Shown here: positions 27,662-36,605 of the stretch, piece by piece
Position numbering within the stretch: position 1 is the stretch's first letter
Layout: each line of letters opens with the position of its first letter
Assembly: GCA_900538365.1 (NCBI GenBank)
Contig: UPXT01000003.1
Coordinates: 22,480-86,479 of the forward strand
DNA from: an uncultured Acidaminococcus sp.
Lineage (GTDB): Bacteria; Bacillota; Negativicutes; Acidaminococcales; Acidaminococcaceae
Direction of reading: 5' to 3'
DNA length: 64,000 nt
The notes under the pieces: generated by a model
Told to the model about the DNA's origin: nothing
What the model saw: only the letters and a program-made list of their open reading frames with translations
Database searches by the model: none
Made by a program: the position numbers and the translations under genes

Positions 27662-28963
27662 TTGAAAAAAGAAATCAATATTGGGCTTTTAGGTACAGGA
27701 ACTGTTGGTGGAGGCGTGATCCTTGTCCTGAAAGATCATGAGGCGCTCATTACGGAACGGGTGGGGACGCCTATCCGTATCAAAAAAGTGTTGGCAAGGC
27801 ATCCGGAAAAGGTGCGTGCCTTGGATCCGTCCCTGCCAGTTGTCACGGATATTGAAGATATCATCGGTGACCCTGATATTGATATTGTTGTTGAACTGAT
27901 TGGGAGGGAGCATCCTGCCCTTGAGTATATGAAAAAAGCCTTGATGGCCGGTAAGAACGTCGTCACAGCAAATAAGGATGTCGTAGCTGTTCACGGGAAA
28001 GAACTTTTTGAACTGGCTGCCGCCCATCATGTTGATTTTCTTTTTGAGGCATCGGTAGCAGGGGGAATCCCCATTATCCGACCGCTCAAGGAATCCTTGG
28101 CAAGCAACCGTATTTCGCTCATTATGGGTATCATCAATGGAACGACGAACTACATGCTGACCAAGATGACCGAGGAGCATATGGATTTTGCCGAAGTGCT
28201 CAAACAGGCACAGGAAAAGGGCTATGCCGAGTCGGATCCGACCGCTGATATTGGTGGTTTTGATGCGGCACGAAAAATTGCCATTCTTTCTTCTATTGCC
28301 TTCAATACACGGGTCCATTTGGATGAAGTCGAAATTGAGGGCATTGAAAAGATTTCCCTTCGCGATATCGTCTACGCTGAGGAACTGGGCTATACCATCA
28401 AACTCTTGGGCATTGCCAAGCAGCTGAAAAATGGGAAGATCTCGGTTGGGGTCCATCCGACAATGCTCCGTAAGAATCATCCTCTTGCGTCGGTGGATGA
28501 TGTTTTCAATGCCGTCTACATCGAAGGTAAGCCAATCGGTGAAGCCATGTTTTATGGACGCGGTGCTGGACGCTTCCCGACGTCCAGTGCGGTTTGCGGG
28601 GATATCATTGAATGCGCTCGCAACATCCATGAAGGATGCAACGGACGGGTTGGCTGCACCTGCTATGAAGAGAAAACCTTGGCTCCTAAGGAGGAAGTCT
28701 TCTCCCAGTTTTACGTGCGTCTCCTCGTTGACGAAGCACCGGGTGTCCTGGCTCAGATTGCCAGTGTTTTTGGCAAACACGCAGTCAGCCTCTTCAACGT
28801 TCTGCAGACTCGAAAATTGGGTGATTTGGCAGAAATTGTCGTGATTACCCATCCTGTTTCCGTTTATGATCTGGAAGAAGCCACAAAGGAACTGGCCGTA
28901 ACGAAGGTCGTCAATCGCATCAGCAACGTACTTCGCGTTGAAGATGACCAATCCCTCTGTTAA
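27662..28963 (+). CDS. hom: Homoserine dehydrogenase
   Basis: Reduces aspartate semialdehyde to homoserine, the branch point to threonine and methionine. 433 residues. NAD(P)-binding GLLGTGTVGGGV near the N-terminus, catalytic segment with GIINGTTNYMLTKM, and YAESDPTADIGGFDAARK. A C-terminal ACT domain (about 350-430) starts VDEAPGVLAQIASVFGKH and is the usual site of threonine feedback inhibition. It starts at TTG 27662 with AGGGG upstream; an ATG in the same frame at 27632 would overlap the previous gene. Confidence 0.95.
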   Translation: MKKEINIGLLGTGTVGGGVILVLKDHEALITERVGTPIRIKKVLARHPEKVRALDPSLPVVTDIEDIIGDPDIDIVVELIGREHPALEYMKKALMAGKNVVTANKDVVAVHGKELFELAAAHHVDFLFEASVAGGIPIIRPLKESLASNRISLIMGIINGTTNYMLTKMTEEHMDFAEVLKQAQEKGYAESDPTADIGGFDAARKIAILSSIAFNTRVHLDEVEIEGIEKISLRDIVYAEELGYTIKLLGIAKQLKNGKISVGVHPTMLRKNHPLASVDDVFNAVYIEGKPIGEAMFYGRGAGRFPTSSAVCGDIIECARNIHEGCNGRVGCTCYEEKTLAPKEEVFSQFYVRLLVDEAPGVLAQIASVFGKHAVSLFNVLQTRKLGDLAEIVVITHPVSVYDLEEATKELAVTKVVNRISNVLRVEDDQSLC

Positions 28964-28983
28964 GTAGATAAAGGAGTGGAAAT

Positions 28984-29922
28984 ATGGATGTTCAAAAAGT
29001 CACGGTCCGTGTACCTGCAACTTCCGCAAACTGCGGACCTGGGTTTGACTGTTTAGGGCTCGCCTGTTCCCTCTATAATATTTTCACTTTTGAACGGATC
29101 CCGCAAGGAATCGAAGTTTCAGGGGTAGGGGAAGGTGCTGAAAGCCTTCCTTTAGGCCGCCATAATCTGGCGGTCTCTTCCTTTTATACATTATGGGAGA
29201 AACATCAGGGGAAAGCCACGGGAATCCGTGTTACAAGCGTCATCCACGTACCTGTTTCCAGAGGGCTGGGGAGCAGTTCCACGGCGGTTGTGGCCGGGCT
29301 TATGGCAGCTAATGCCATGCTGGGATCACCGCTGACCAAAAACGAACTGGTTACGGAAGCAACCCTCATTGAAGGGCATCCGGATAATGTGGCCCCGGCA
29401 ATTCTCGGTGGGATTACCATTAATGTTATGGCTGATGATAAGGTGAGCAGCCTGCATTTCCTGCCGGCCCGTCCCCTGGGCATGATTGTTTTGGTTCCGG
29501 CCATTCATGTATCTACGGAAGAGGCCAGGAAGGTTCTGCCGAAAGAGATTCCCTATAAGGATGCTGTGTTTTCTACTAGTCGGGCAGCCATGCTCGTTGG
29601 CTCGCTCCTTACAGGACAATTTGAAAACTTGCCGGAAGCCCTGGAAGACAAGTTACATACGCCGTATCGGCTTTCCCTGATTCCGGGGGCGGCAGAGGCC
29701 CTTAAGGGGGCCCGCGATGCCGGTGCATACAATGCTGTCATCTCCGGATCGGGTTCGACTCTCATGGCCTATGTGCCGGAGGGAAAGGACCGTTCCTGTA
29801 TAGCGGCGGCCTTGGCAGCGCCTTTCCAGAAGCTTGGCATTGCCTACACCCTCCATCAAGTCAGCCTAGATACAGAAGGCGCAGTCCTTTTCGCGGCGGA
29901 TGAAGCGGAAATGGCCCATTGA
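28984..29922 (+). CDS. thrB: Homoserine kinase
   Basis: GHMP-family kinase that phosphorylates homoserine for threonine synthesis. 312 residues. ATP-binding motif PVSRGLGSSSTAVVAGL near 90-106, N-terminal VRVPATSANCGPGFDCLG, C-terminal GHMP motif ISGSGSTLMAY. Threonine synthase is not adjacent. The operon ends in an AT-rich inverted repeat at 29928-29956 that lacks a T-run. Confidence 0.95.
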   Translation: MDVQKVTVRVPATSANCGPGFDCLGLACSLYNIFTFERIPQGIEVSGVGEGAESLPLGRHNLAVSSFYTLWEKHQGKATGIRVTSVIHVPVSRGLGSSSTAVVAGLMAANAMLGSPLTKNELVTEATLIEGHPDNVAPAILGGITINVMADDKVSSLHFLPARPLGMIVLVPAIHVSTEEARKVLPKEIPYKDAVFSTSRAAMLVGSLLTGQFENLPEALEDKLHTPYRLSLIPGAAEALKGARDAGAYNAVISGSGSTLMAYVPEGKDRSCIAAALAAPFQKLGIAYTLHQVSLDTEGAVLFAADEAEMAH

Positions 29923-29927
29923 AGTCT

Positions 29928-29956
29928 CCTTATTTTTGCAATTTCAAAAAATAAGG
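29928..29956 (+). repeat. AT-rich inverted repeat after thrB
   Basis: 10-bp arms CCTTATTTTT and AAAAATAAGG with a 9-base loop, starting 5 bases after the thrB stop. It has no downstream T-run but would form a hairpin, perhaps a weak terminator or an mRNA 3'-end protector. Confidence 0.5.
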
Positions 29957-29957
29957 G

Positions 29958-29986
29958 TTGACTTTATGGAGAATATCGAGTAAAAT
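29958..29986 (+). promoter_or_regulatory. tRNA-Pro promoter
   Basis: TTGACT, exactly 17 bases, TAAAAT, with the mature tRNA starting 12 bases later. Strong consensus promoter, as usual for a lone tRNA gene. Confidence 0.75.
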
Positions 29987-29998
29987 TACTACTGTTGT

Positions 29999-30075
29999 CG
30001 GGGCGTGGCGCAGTTTGGTAGCGCGCTTCCTTGGGGTGGAAGAGGTCGTGAGTTCGAATCTCGCCGCTCCGACCA
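29999..30075 (+). tRNA. tRNA-Pro (anticodon GGG)
   Basis: A 77-nt cloverleaf. The acceptor arms are CGGGGCG (29999-30005) and CGCTCCG (one G-U pair), with discriminator A and an encoded CCA. D-arm GCGC/GCGC. The anticodon stem is CTTCC/GGAAG with loop TTGGGGT, placing GGG at 30033-30035. T-arm GTGAG/CTCGC with TTCGAAT loop. It has its own promoter upstream and a strong terminator 12 bases downstream, so it is a monocistronic tRNA reading CCC and CCU. Confidence 0.95.
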
Positions 30076-30087
30076 ATTTGTGATTTG

Positions 30088-30121
30088 ACGCCATAAAGTT
30101 CGAAACTTTGTGGCGTTTTTT
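30088..30121 (+). terminator. Terminator after tRNA-Pro
   Basis: A stem of about 12-13 bp, ACGCCATAAAGT with ACTTTGTGGCGT (one G-U pair), and a tight TCGA-type loop, followed by six T. Confidence 0.9.
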
Positions 30122-30192
30122 CATGCCTCTTTCAGGGTATGATCATGGCATATGGAGTCGACCTTAACCGAGCCTTAGGAGGAGTTTCATCG

Positions 30193-31803
30193 ATGAGCGA
30201 ATTACAGGATAAAATCAATAAAAGGCGGACGTTTGCCATCATTTCCCATCCGGATGCTGGTAAAACAACCTTAACCGAAAAACTGCTTCTTTATGGAGGC
30301 GCCATCCATCTTGCCGGATCGGTCAAGAGCCGCAAAACAAATCGCCACGCCGTTTCGGATTGGATGGAAATTGAAAAGCAGAGAGGAATTTCTGTTACAA
30401 GCAGCGTCCTCCAATTTGATTATGATGGCTATCGCGTCAATATCCTTGATACACCGGGCCATCAGGATTTCAGTGAAGACACCTACCGTACCTTGATTGC
30501 TGCCGATTCCGCGGTCATGCTGATTGATGCAGCAAAGGGCGTGGAACCACAGACAAAAAAACTATTTTGGGTCTGCCATCGGAGAAAACTGCCGATCTTT
30601 ACCTTTGTCAATAAATTGGACCGCTATGGCCGTGCCCCCATGGATCTTATGGATGAAATCGAAAAGATCCTTCACATCAATGCTTTTCCTATCAACTGGC
30701 CTATTGGGGTTGACGGGCACTATATCGGGGTCTACGACCGCATCAAAAAACAGGTAGAGCTCTTTGACAATGATAACAGCCATGGCAGCAAGATCCTGAA
30801 ATCGACAACGGGGGACCTAAATGATCCGGCAATCAAGGAAGCCATTGGCGAAGCCAATTATCAGACGCTGCTCGATGACATTGAACTCCTTGATCTGGCC
30901 GGTGATGAATTTGATCTCCAAAAGGTCCTTGATGGGGAATTGACGCCGATGTTCTTTGGCTCTGCCATGACAAACTTCGGTGTCCGGCCTTTCCTTGAAA
31001 AATTCTTGGAACTATCCCCTGCACCACAGCCTCGCAAACTCAAGGATGGCGGCATTGTCCTGCCTGACAATGAGAATTTCAGCGCCTTTATTTTCAAAAT
31101 CCAGGCCAATATGAATCCGGCCCACCGTGACCGCATCAGCTTCATGCGCATTTGTTCCGGCAAATTTGAAAAGGGCATGAGCGTCTGGCATCTCCAAGGC
31201 AACCATCCTGTCAAGCTTTCCCAGCCTCAACAATTCATGGCACAGGAACGGACTACCGTTGAAACAGCCTACCCTGGTGATATCATTGGTGTCTTCGATC
31301 CAGGCATCTTTACCATTGGAGATACCCTTACGACTGAAAAGAACAAAATCCAATTCGAGGATTTCCCCATCTTTCCACCTGAAATCTTTGCCAAGGTCCA
31401 GCCTAAGGATTCCCTCAAACGTAAACAGTTTGAAAAGGGCATTGTACAGCTGGCACAGGAAGGGGCTATCCAGGTGTTCCGTCAAAAGAATATCGGCATG
31501 GAAAGCTTTGTTGTCGGCGTTGTCGGTATCCTTCAGTTAGAAGTCCTGGATTATCGCCTTAAAAATGAATACAGTGCCCAGCTTCTCATGGATCGATTGC
31601 CCTACAGTGTGGCCCGCTGGGTCTATGCTGATGATGCAGAGGCCATTCGCAATATGAAAGGCCTTGATAATGGGATGCTTGTCTATGATAAATTGGGCCG
31701 TCCCGTCGTTCTTGTATCCAATGAATGGAACCTTAACTGGCTCTTGGAGCGGAATCCTGGTATCAATTTCACGGAAGTACCCTCTGAAGCAAGAGCCATC
31801 TAA
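30193..31803 (+). CDS. prfC: Peptide chain release factor 3
   Basis: Ribosomal GTPase that recycles RF1 and RF2 after termination. 536 residues. G1 SHPDAGKTTLTEKLL near 20, the RF3-typical KSRKTNRHAVSDWMEIEKQRG switch region (GISVTSSV), DTPGHQDFSEDTYR (G3) and NKLDR (G4), followed by the RF3 C-terminal domains. The start at 30193 has TAGGAGGAG upstream; the frame extends back to 30139, but that extension is not family-like. Confidence 0.95.
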   Translation: MSELQDKINKRRTFAIISHPDAGKTTLTEKLLLYGGAIHLAGSVKSRKTNRHAVSDWMEIEKQRGISVTSSVLQFDYDGYRVNILDTPGHQDFSEDTYRTLIAADSAVMLIDAAKGVEPQTKKLFWVCHRRKLPIFTFVNKLDRYGRAPMDLMDEIEKILHINAFPINWPIGVDGHYIGVYDRIKKQVELFDNDNSHGSKILKSTTGDLNDPAIKEAIGEANYQTLLDDIELLDLAGDEFDLQKVLDGELTPMFFGSAMTNFGVRPFLEKFLELSPAPQPRKLKDGGIVLPDNENFSAFIFKIQANMNPAHRDRISFMRICSGKFEKGMSVWHLQGNHPVKLSQPQQFMAQERTTVETAYPGDIIGVFDPGIFTIGDTLTTEKNKIQFEDFPIFPPEIFAKVQPKDSLKRKQFEKGIVQLAQEGAIQVFRQKNIGMESFVVGVVGILQLEVLDYRLKNEYSAQLLMDRLPYSVARWVYADDAEAIRNMKGLDNGMLVYDKLGRPVVLVSNEWNLNWLLERNPGINFTEVPSEARAI

Positions 31804-31823
31804 CTTGATGAAAGGAGCAGGGT

Positions 31824-32564
31824 ATGCTCATAAAAAAGGCCATCGATATCCTTGGCGTTCCTGTTACACCTTTTTCCATGGAAGAAGCTGTCTCCTTCCT
31901 TATGGATCGGATTGCAAAGAAGATTCCCACACAGGTGGTTACTGCCAATGCTGAAATCATCATGATGGCGCGGGAAGATAAACGTTACGGTACGCTCCTT
32001 CAAGAGGCCGACCTGGTTCTGGCAGATGGGGCAGGAACGGTTTGGGCTGGTCGCACCTTGGGATACGAAGTCCCCGAACGGGTGGCTGGTTTCGATCTAT
32101 TCGTGGAACTCCTCAAAAAATCGGCCGAGGAAGGAATCAAACTCTACTTTTTTGGAGCTGCTCCCGGTATTGCAGAAGCTGCAAAAGCGAAAGCTGAAAA
32201 AATGGCTCCCGGTGTTTCAATCGTCGGCACTCGTAATGGGTTCTTTTCGGAAACAGAGACAGACGAAATCATTGACGGAATCAATGATTCCGGTGCCCAG
32301 ATCTTATTTGCAGCCCTTGGCGCACCTAAGCAGGAGTATTGGCTGCGTGATCATGCTAAACAGCTGAGCCCCCTCATACGGATTGGGCTAGGCGGTTCCT
32401 TTGATGTTCTGGCTGGTAAGACGACACGGGCCCCTCACTGGATGCAGAAAGCTTCCCTGGAATGGCTCTATCGTCTTTACAAGGAGCCAAGACGGATTGG
32501 TCGGATGATGGCACTGCCGCGTTTTGTTCTTGCCGTCCAGAAGGAAAAAAGGGCCCATAAATAG
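31824..32564 (+). CDS. WecG/TagA/CpsF family glycosyltransferase
   Basis: 246-residue family 26 glycosyltransferase. Members transfer N-acetylmannosamine or its uronic acid to undecaprenyl-linked GlcNAc in teichoic-acid linkage or enterobacterial common antigen synthesis. Signatures: VTANAEIIMMAR near 40, LADGAGTVWA with the catalytic Asp, AALGAPKQEYW, and GSFDVLAGKTTRAP with the C-terminal MQKASLEWLYRL membrane-associating tail. No other wall-polymer genes are adjacent, so the product polymer is unknown. It starts 20 bases after prfC. Confidence 0.9.
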   Translation: MLIKKAIDILGVPVTPFSMEEAVSFLMDRIAKKIPTQVVTANAEIIMMAREDKRYGTLLQEADLVLADGAGTVWAGRTLGYEVPERVAGFDLFVELLKKSAEEGIKLYFFGAAPGIAEAAKAKAEKMAPGVSIVGTRNGFFSETETDEIIDGINDSGAQILFAALGAPKQEYWLRDHAKQLSPLIRIGLGGSFDVLAGKTTRAPHWMQKASLEWLYRLYKEPRRIGRMMALPRFVLAVQKEKRAHK

Positions 32565-32591
32565 ACAAAGGGCGCTGAAGTGTATTATAAT
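32562..32591 (+). promoter_or_regulatory. Probable promoter of psd-pssA
   Basis: TAGACA, 18 bases, TATAAT, ending 23 bases before the psd GTG. The -35 overlaps the stop region of the glycosyltransferase gene. Confidence 0.5.
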
Positions 32592-32614
32592 AACCAGATA
32601 ATGGAGGTGAGGGC

Positions 32615-33256
32615 GTGACCCGATATACAATCATCAAGGACGGCTATCCGTTTATTTTTACAGGTCTGGCAGCAACCATCCTTGTCGGCTTTTTGGCCGA
32701 TCCCGCATTTGCCGGGATTCCGCTTATCCTGACCATATACTTTGCCTATTTCTTTCGGGAACCGGATCGCCCCCTGCCGGATGATCCCCATGTCTTATAC
32801 TCCCCCGCTGATGGGACTGTCATGGCTGTTGAGGAGTTTTTTGACGACGAATTTCTTCATGAGGAAGCCAAAAAGGTAACCATCTTCCTGTCCGTCTTCA
32901 ATGTCCATACCAATCGCGCACCCATTAAAGGATTTGTTAAATATCTGCGCTATACATGCGGCGGCTTTGAGCCTGCTTTCAAAGGATCTGCGCCAATCGT
33001 CAACGAACGCATGGCCATTGGACTGGAAAACGAAAACTACCGCGTTCTCGTCGTTCAGATTGCAGGCATCCTTGCTCGGCGCATCGTCTCTTGGACAACG
33101 CTTGGCAAGCAGCTCTTGCAAGGAGAAACGTACGGCATGATCAAATTTGGTTCCAGTACAGAGCTTGTCGTTCCTCGCGACGTAGAGATTCTTGTCAAAA
33201 AGGGAGATAAAGTCAAAGGCGGTATTACAATTATGGGGAGGCAGCAAGTACAATGA
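32615..33256 (+). CDS. psd: Phosphatidylserine decarboxylase proenzyme
   Basis: Decarboxylates phosphatidylserine to phosphatidylethanolamine with a self-generated pyruvoyl group. 213 residues, the short form. The self-cleavage Gly-Ser is in KFGSSTELVVP near 185, matching the FGS(R/S) type of short PSDs rather than the LGST of E. coli. PADG (SPADGTVMAVEE) and NVHTNRAPI are also family marks. It starts at GTG 32615 behind GGAGG. Its stop overlaps pssA by 4 bases, so the two-step pathway is co-translated in reverse order. Confidence 0.94.
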   Translation: MTRYTIIKDGYPFIFTGLAATILVGFLADPAFAGIPLILTIYFAYFFREPDRPLPDDPHVLYSPADGTVMAVEEFFDDEFLHEEAKKVTIFLSVFNVHTNRAPIKGFVKYLRYTCGGFEPAFKGSAPIVNERMAIGLENENYRVLVVQIAGILARRIVSWTTLGKQLLQGETYGMIKFGSSTELVVPRDVEILVKKGDKVKGGITIMGRQQVQ

Positions 33257-33939
33257 ATTATAGACGCATGGTTCCAAACAGCATCAGTGGTTTTAGCATG
33301 GTCCTTGGGGTTTTATCCATCTATCTTTCCATGGATGGGGAATTTTCCAGGGCTGCCATCTTCATCATTTTGGCCGTCCTTGCGGATTCCTGCGATGGAC
33401 GGGCTGCACGCCTTCTGGGTGTCAGCGGGGACTTCGGTAAGGAAATGGATTCCATTTGCGATGTTTGTTCTTTCGGGATGGCTCCGGCTGTTTTGATCTA
33501 TACCTATGGTCTTACAGAACTGGGTCTATGGGGACAGATTATTTCGTCCCTTTTCACCTTTGGTGCAGGGCTGCGCCTAGCCCGTTTCAATGTCAACACG
33601 GGCGTTGTTTCAGGGTATTTTGAAGGCATGCCGGCACCGGCTGGCGCCTGCGTCCTTGTGACCTATGTGCTTTCCGGTTATCAATTTGGACCGATGGGGA
33701 CGGCCATCCTGACGCTTTTAGTGGCAAAATTGATGTACAGTGAAGTTCGTTACCCTGATTTCAAGGGTCACGGCAATCCTCTTTTCAAGGTTCCTGTCAT
33801 TTTGTCTTTTGCCATTGGTCTTTATATGCTTGTAACCAATTTCCATGCTTGGCCTTTTATCATCATGTTTACCTACACGATTTGCGGGGTCCTCAATGCC
33901 ATTTATGTTAAGGTTACGGGAAAAAAAGCAGGGGAGTAA
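33253..33939 (+). CDS. pssA: CDP-diacylglycerol--serine O-phosphatidyltransferase
   Basis: Makes phosphatidylserine from CDP-diacylglycerol and serine in the membrane. 228 residues with several hydrophobic spans. The CDP-alcohol phosphatidyltransferase motif D-x2-DG-x2-AR-x8-G-x3-D-x3-D is complete: it starts DSCDGRAAR near residue 45 and ends in EMDSICD. Together with psd it gives phosphatidylethanolamine, a major lipid of Negativicutes. Confidence 0.95.
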   Translation: MNYRRMVPNSISGFSMVLGVLSIYLSMDGEFSRAAIFIILAVLADSCDGRAARLLGVSGDFGKEMDSICDVCSFGMAPAVLIYTYGLTELGLWGQIISSLFTFGAGLRLARFNVNTGVVSGYFEGMPAPAGACVLVTYVLSGYQFGPMGTAILTLLVAKLMYSEVRYPDFKGHGNPLFKVPVILSFAIGLYMLVTNFHAWPFIIMFTYTICGVLNAIYVKVTGKKAGE

Positions 33940-33952
33940 GTAGGAGTCCTTC

Positions 33953-35251
33953 ATGACGAGTTACTTTGACATCATCATGATTCCGCTTCAGGTCATGATT
34001 GTATTTTTTACCATTTACTATTTTGTCCTGTCTTTATTCGGAATCCTGCCTGGAAAAAAAGAAAAGAAAATTACAACGCCAAAGACAACCTTTGCTGTCA
34101 TTGCGGCCGCCCATAACGAAGAACGGGTAATTGGCGAACTGGTGGAAAATCTTCGCATGCTTCGCTATCCTGATTCCATGTATGAGATTTTTGTCGTAGC
34201 CGACAATTGCACGGACCATACGGCGGAAGTCGCACGCAAGGCCGGTGCCAGCGTTCATGAGCGTTTCAATGATACTGATAAGGGGAAGGGCTTTGCCCTT
34301 GAATGGATGTTCAAGCGGCTTTTTGAAATGGATCGTCAATTTGACGCGGTCGTTATTTTTGATGCTGATAATCTTGTACATCCTGATTTTCTCATGGAAA
34401 TGAATTCCCGCTATCAAAAAGGGGAACGCCTCATTCAAGGGTACCTTGATTCCAAAAATCCTAATGATACGTGGGTAAGCGGTGTCTTTGCCATTTCCTT
34501 CTGGATCACCAATGCGGTTTGGTCCAGAGCCAAATACAATATTGGTCTTTCCAGCATTCTTGGCGGCACGGGGATGTGCATTGCCGTGGATATCCTTAAG
34601 AAGTACGGATGGGAAGCGACTTGCTTGACGGAAGACATGGAATTTACCATGAAATCCCTCTTGGAAGGTATCCCGACGACTTGGTGTGACAATGCAATTG
34701 TCTATGATGAAAAGGCCTTGACCTTCAAACAGTCCTGGAACCAGAGAAAAAGATGGGTACAGGGTCATTTTGATGTCGGGGAACGGTATATCCCAAAGCT
34801 GCTTAAGGAAGGCATCAAGAAACGGGATATCATCATTCTTGACGGTGTTATCGATCTGTTTCAGCCTTATTTTCTCCTTCTCTCAACGCTTTTTGTCATT
34901 GCCAGTACAATCTACGCCCATGTTCCGTTTTATACGAATGTGCTCTACGCCATTTTGCCTTATGAAATCTGGCAGGTTATTGGGATTGGTCAGTACGTCA
35001 TTCCTGCCGTGATTCTTCTAAAAATCCATGCAGCGCCTAAATCTTGGTTCTATACCATCTTTTATCCGATTTTTGTGTATAGCTGGATACCCATTACTGT
35101 GCTGGGGTTCCTTCACCGTCATGAACATGTATGGAGCCATACGCTCCACACGAGAGGAATCAGTTTCAATGATGTGCTGGTTCCCGAAAGTTCCGAACAT
35201 GGACCCAAGCAGATTGTCCTTTCCAAAGAAAAGGATAAGAATAAATCCTGA
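33953..35251 (+). CDS. Membrane glycosyltransferase family 2
   Basis: 432-residue processive-type GT2. An N-terminal membrane helix (about 5-25) is followed by the GT-A domain with AAHNEERVIGELVENL, the DxD region VIFDADN, TEDMEF (catalytic Asp in ED) and QRKRWVQGHF (QxxRW). At least three C-terminal membrane helices follow. The family includes poly-GlcNAc and hyaluronan-type synthases and others, and the sugar cannot be told from sequence alone. It follows pssA by 13 bases and ends at a terminator, so it is the last gene of this lipid operon. Confidence 0.88.
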   Translation: MTSYFDIIMIPLQVMIVFFTIYYFVLSLFGILPGKKEKKITTPKTTFAVIAAAHNEERVIGELVENLRMLRYPDSMYEIFVVADNCTDHTAEVARKAGASVHERFNDTDKGKGFALEWMFKRLFEMDRQFDAVVIFDADNLVHPDFLMEMNSRYQKGERLIQGYLDSKNPNDTWVSGVFAISFWITNAVWSRAKYNIGLSSILGGTGMCIAVDILKKYGWEATCLTEDMEFTMKSLLEGIPTTWCDNAIVYDEKALTFKQSWNQRKRWVQGHFDVGERYIPKLLKEGIKKRDIIILDGVIDLFQPYFLLLSTLFVIASTIYAHVPFYTNVLYAILPYEIWQVIGIGQYVIPAVILLKIHAAPKSWFYTIFYPIFVYSWIPITVLGFLHRHEHVWSHTLHTRGISFNDVLVPESSEHGPKQIVLSKEKDKNKS

Positions 35252-35258
35252 TTCTTTG

Positions 35259-35306
35259 AACACCCTTTACCGTATCAAATGAAACAGACGGGAAGGGTGT
35301 TTTTTA
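35259..35306 (+). terminator. Terminator after the GT2 gene
   Basis: 9-bp stem AACACCCTT/AAGGGTGTT with a 25-base loop and a following T-run. Confidence 0.75.
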
Positions 35307-35323
35307 TATTTTCCTCTTCTTTA

Positions 35324-35353
35324 TTGACACAGTGTAATAAAGAGGTGTAAGGT
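35324..35353 (+). promoter_or_regulatory. Promoter with overlapping dyad for the EIIC-like/GltS-like/M20 operon
   Basis: TTGACA at 35324-35329, 18 bases, TAAGGT at 35348-35353. An imperfect dyad, TTATT(g)ACAC-a-GTGTAATAA at 35321-35340, overlaps the -35 and could be an operator (inference). Confidence 0.45.
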
Positions 35354-35408
35354 AAAATTCATATTTTCCTTGCCTTGTCCAACCGTATCGTAGAAAAGGG
35401 GGAATAGG

Positions 35409-36605
35409 ATGATGACGAAAAAGATTGCCGTCATTGGCAGCAGCGGAGGAAATCTTTTTGAACAAGGGGGCCAGAATCCGGAAGACCTTTTGGGCGAAAT
35501 CTGTTATCAGGCTCAATCTGCAGGAATTGAAGTTGCATTTATACAGTTTATTGGTGCATCCATTTCCATGGACCAAATCAAGGATTCGGATGAAGCGAGC
35601 CTTTGGGTAAAAGAAGAAGAGAAGATCCATCCTGTCTTTCATGGCCCCCTCAATGAAGTGAATGCGATGGCTGCCTCTTATGACGAAGGGCTCAGCAGCT
35701 TGATCAAAGAAGGAAAAATCGATGGCCTCTTCCTTGTAAGCTGTGATCCTTGCGGCGTCAATCAAAAAGCCATCCAATCTGCAGGCGGCAAGGCGCTTCC
35801 TGCTGTTGGTACGGGCGGGACAAGCATGGCCCAAGCCGAACAAAGCGGTATGAACGTTCTTGCGGTTTCAGGAACAACGGGGACAACCAACCGTACGAGG
35901 GCCATCGCTGGACTCTATGCTTTTGCCAAGGCCTGGCACCTTACCTATAGGCCAGCCATTGGAGGCCGCTCAGATAAGGAGCAGCTCCAAGGTGGCAATC
36001 TTTTCCAACACATCCCCCTGCGCGGGATCCTCATGGCCTCCCTGCCCGGATTCATTGCCATGGCACTTACGCTCATCATCAGCAAAATCCCTGGTCTAGG
36101 GTATTTTGAAAGTATTTTCAATGCGATGGTGAAAGCCTTGCCAGTCGTGGTTGCAACGATTGCAGCGCGGCAGCTATCCGGCCTTGGTGATGTGGCAATT
36201 GTCGCAGGAACCATTACAGGTATCCTTTCCATCAAAGGAGGACTTATTGGCGGCCTTTTAGGCGGCATCTTGGCGGGCTTTTTCGTGAACCGATCCCTGG
36301 TTCTATGCCTGAAGTGGAAGTTTCCAGCGACGACCGCTAATATCGTCTCCGGAGGAATCTCTGGCCTTGTTGCGGGCCTCATCATTTATCTGTTCCTTGC
36401 CCCCTTGGCGGAAATGATTGGCGGCGGACTTCGCGGCCTGATTGACGAAGCCCTTGCGGTCAGCCCCGTTCTTTGCGGCGCACTGGCAGGACTATTGATC
36501 TGGCCTGCCATTATGGGGGGCATGTATCATGCAGCTATTCTGCCCATTATCCTTCTTGAAATGGAAAAGACGGGAGTTCCTTTCTCGGCGCCATTGATAT
36601 GGTAG
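35409..36605 (+). CDS. EIIC-like permease with unknown N-terminal soluble domain (frame ends early)
   Basis: 398 residues in two parts. Residues 1-195 are soluble and not a standard PTS EIIA or EIIB domain. They start KIAVIGSSGGNLFEQGG and contain VSCDPCG and GTGGTSMAQAE, loosely like Rossmann or Tm-1-type GGTS folds (weak resemblance). Residues 205-398 are hydrophobic and resemble the first part of a PTS EIIC domain (GGLIGGLLGGILAGFF, then two further helices). The frame stops at 36605 in the middle of what should be one EIIC domain, and the rest is encoded in the next frame (36599-36982). A missing G near 36596 would restore a continuous reading (SAPLDMVGL). This is either a real frameshift, a sequencing error or two coupled genes. 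Sugar substrate unknown. Confidence 0.7.
   Translation: MMTKKIAVIGSSGGNLFEQGGQNPEDLLGEICYQAQSAGIEVAFIQFIGASISMDQIKDSDEASLWVKEEEKIHPVFHGPLNEVNAMAASYDEGLSSLIKEGKIDGLFLVSCDPCGVNQKAIQSAGGKALPAVGTGGTSMAQAEQSGMNVLAVSGTTGTTNRTRAIAGLYAFAKAWHLTYRPAIGGRSDKEQLQGGNLFQHIPLRGILMASLPGFIAMALTLIISKIPGLGYFESIFNAMVKALPVVVATIAARQLSGLGDVAIVAGTITGILSIKGGLIGGLLGGILAGFFVNRSLVLCLKWKFPATTANIVSGGISGLVAGLIIYLFLAPLAEMIGGGLRGLIDEALAVSPVLCGALAGLLIWPAIMGGMYHAAILPIILLEMEKTGVPFSAPLIW

Noticed and set aside
27689..28951. 420-codon open frame antisense to hom
   Set aside because: Almost the entire length of homoserine dehydrogenase in reverse; no ribosome binding site and an unlikely residue composition.
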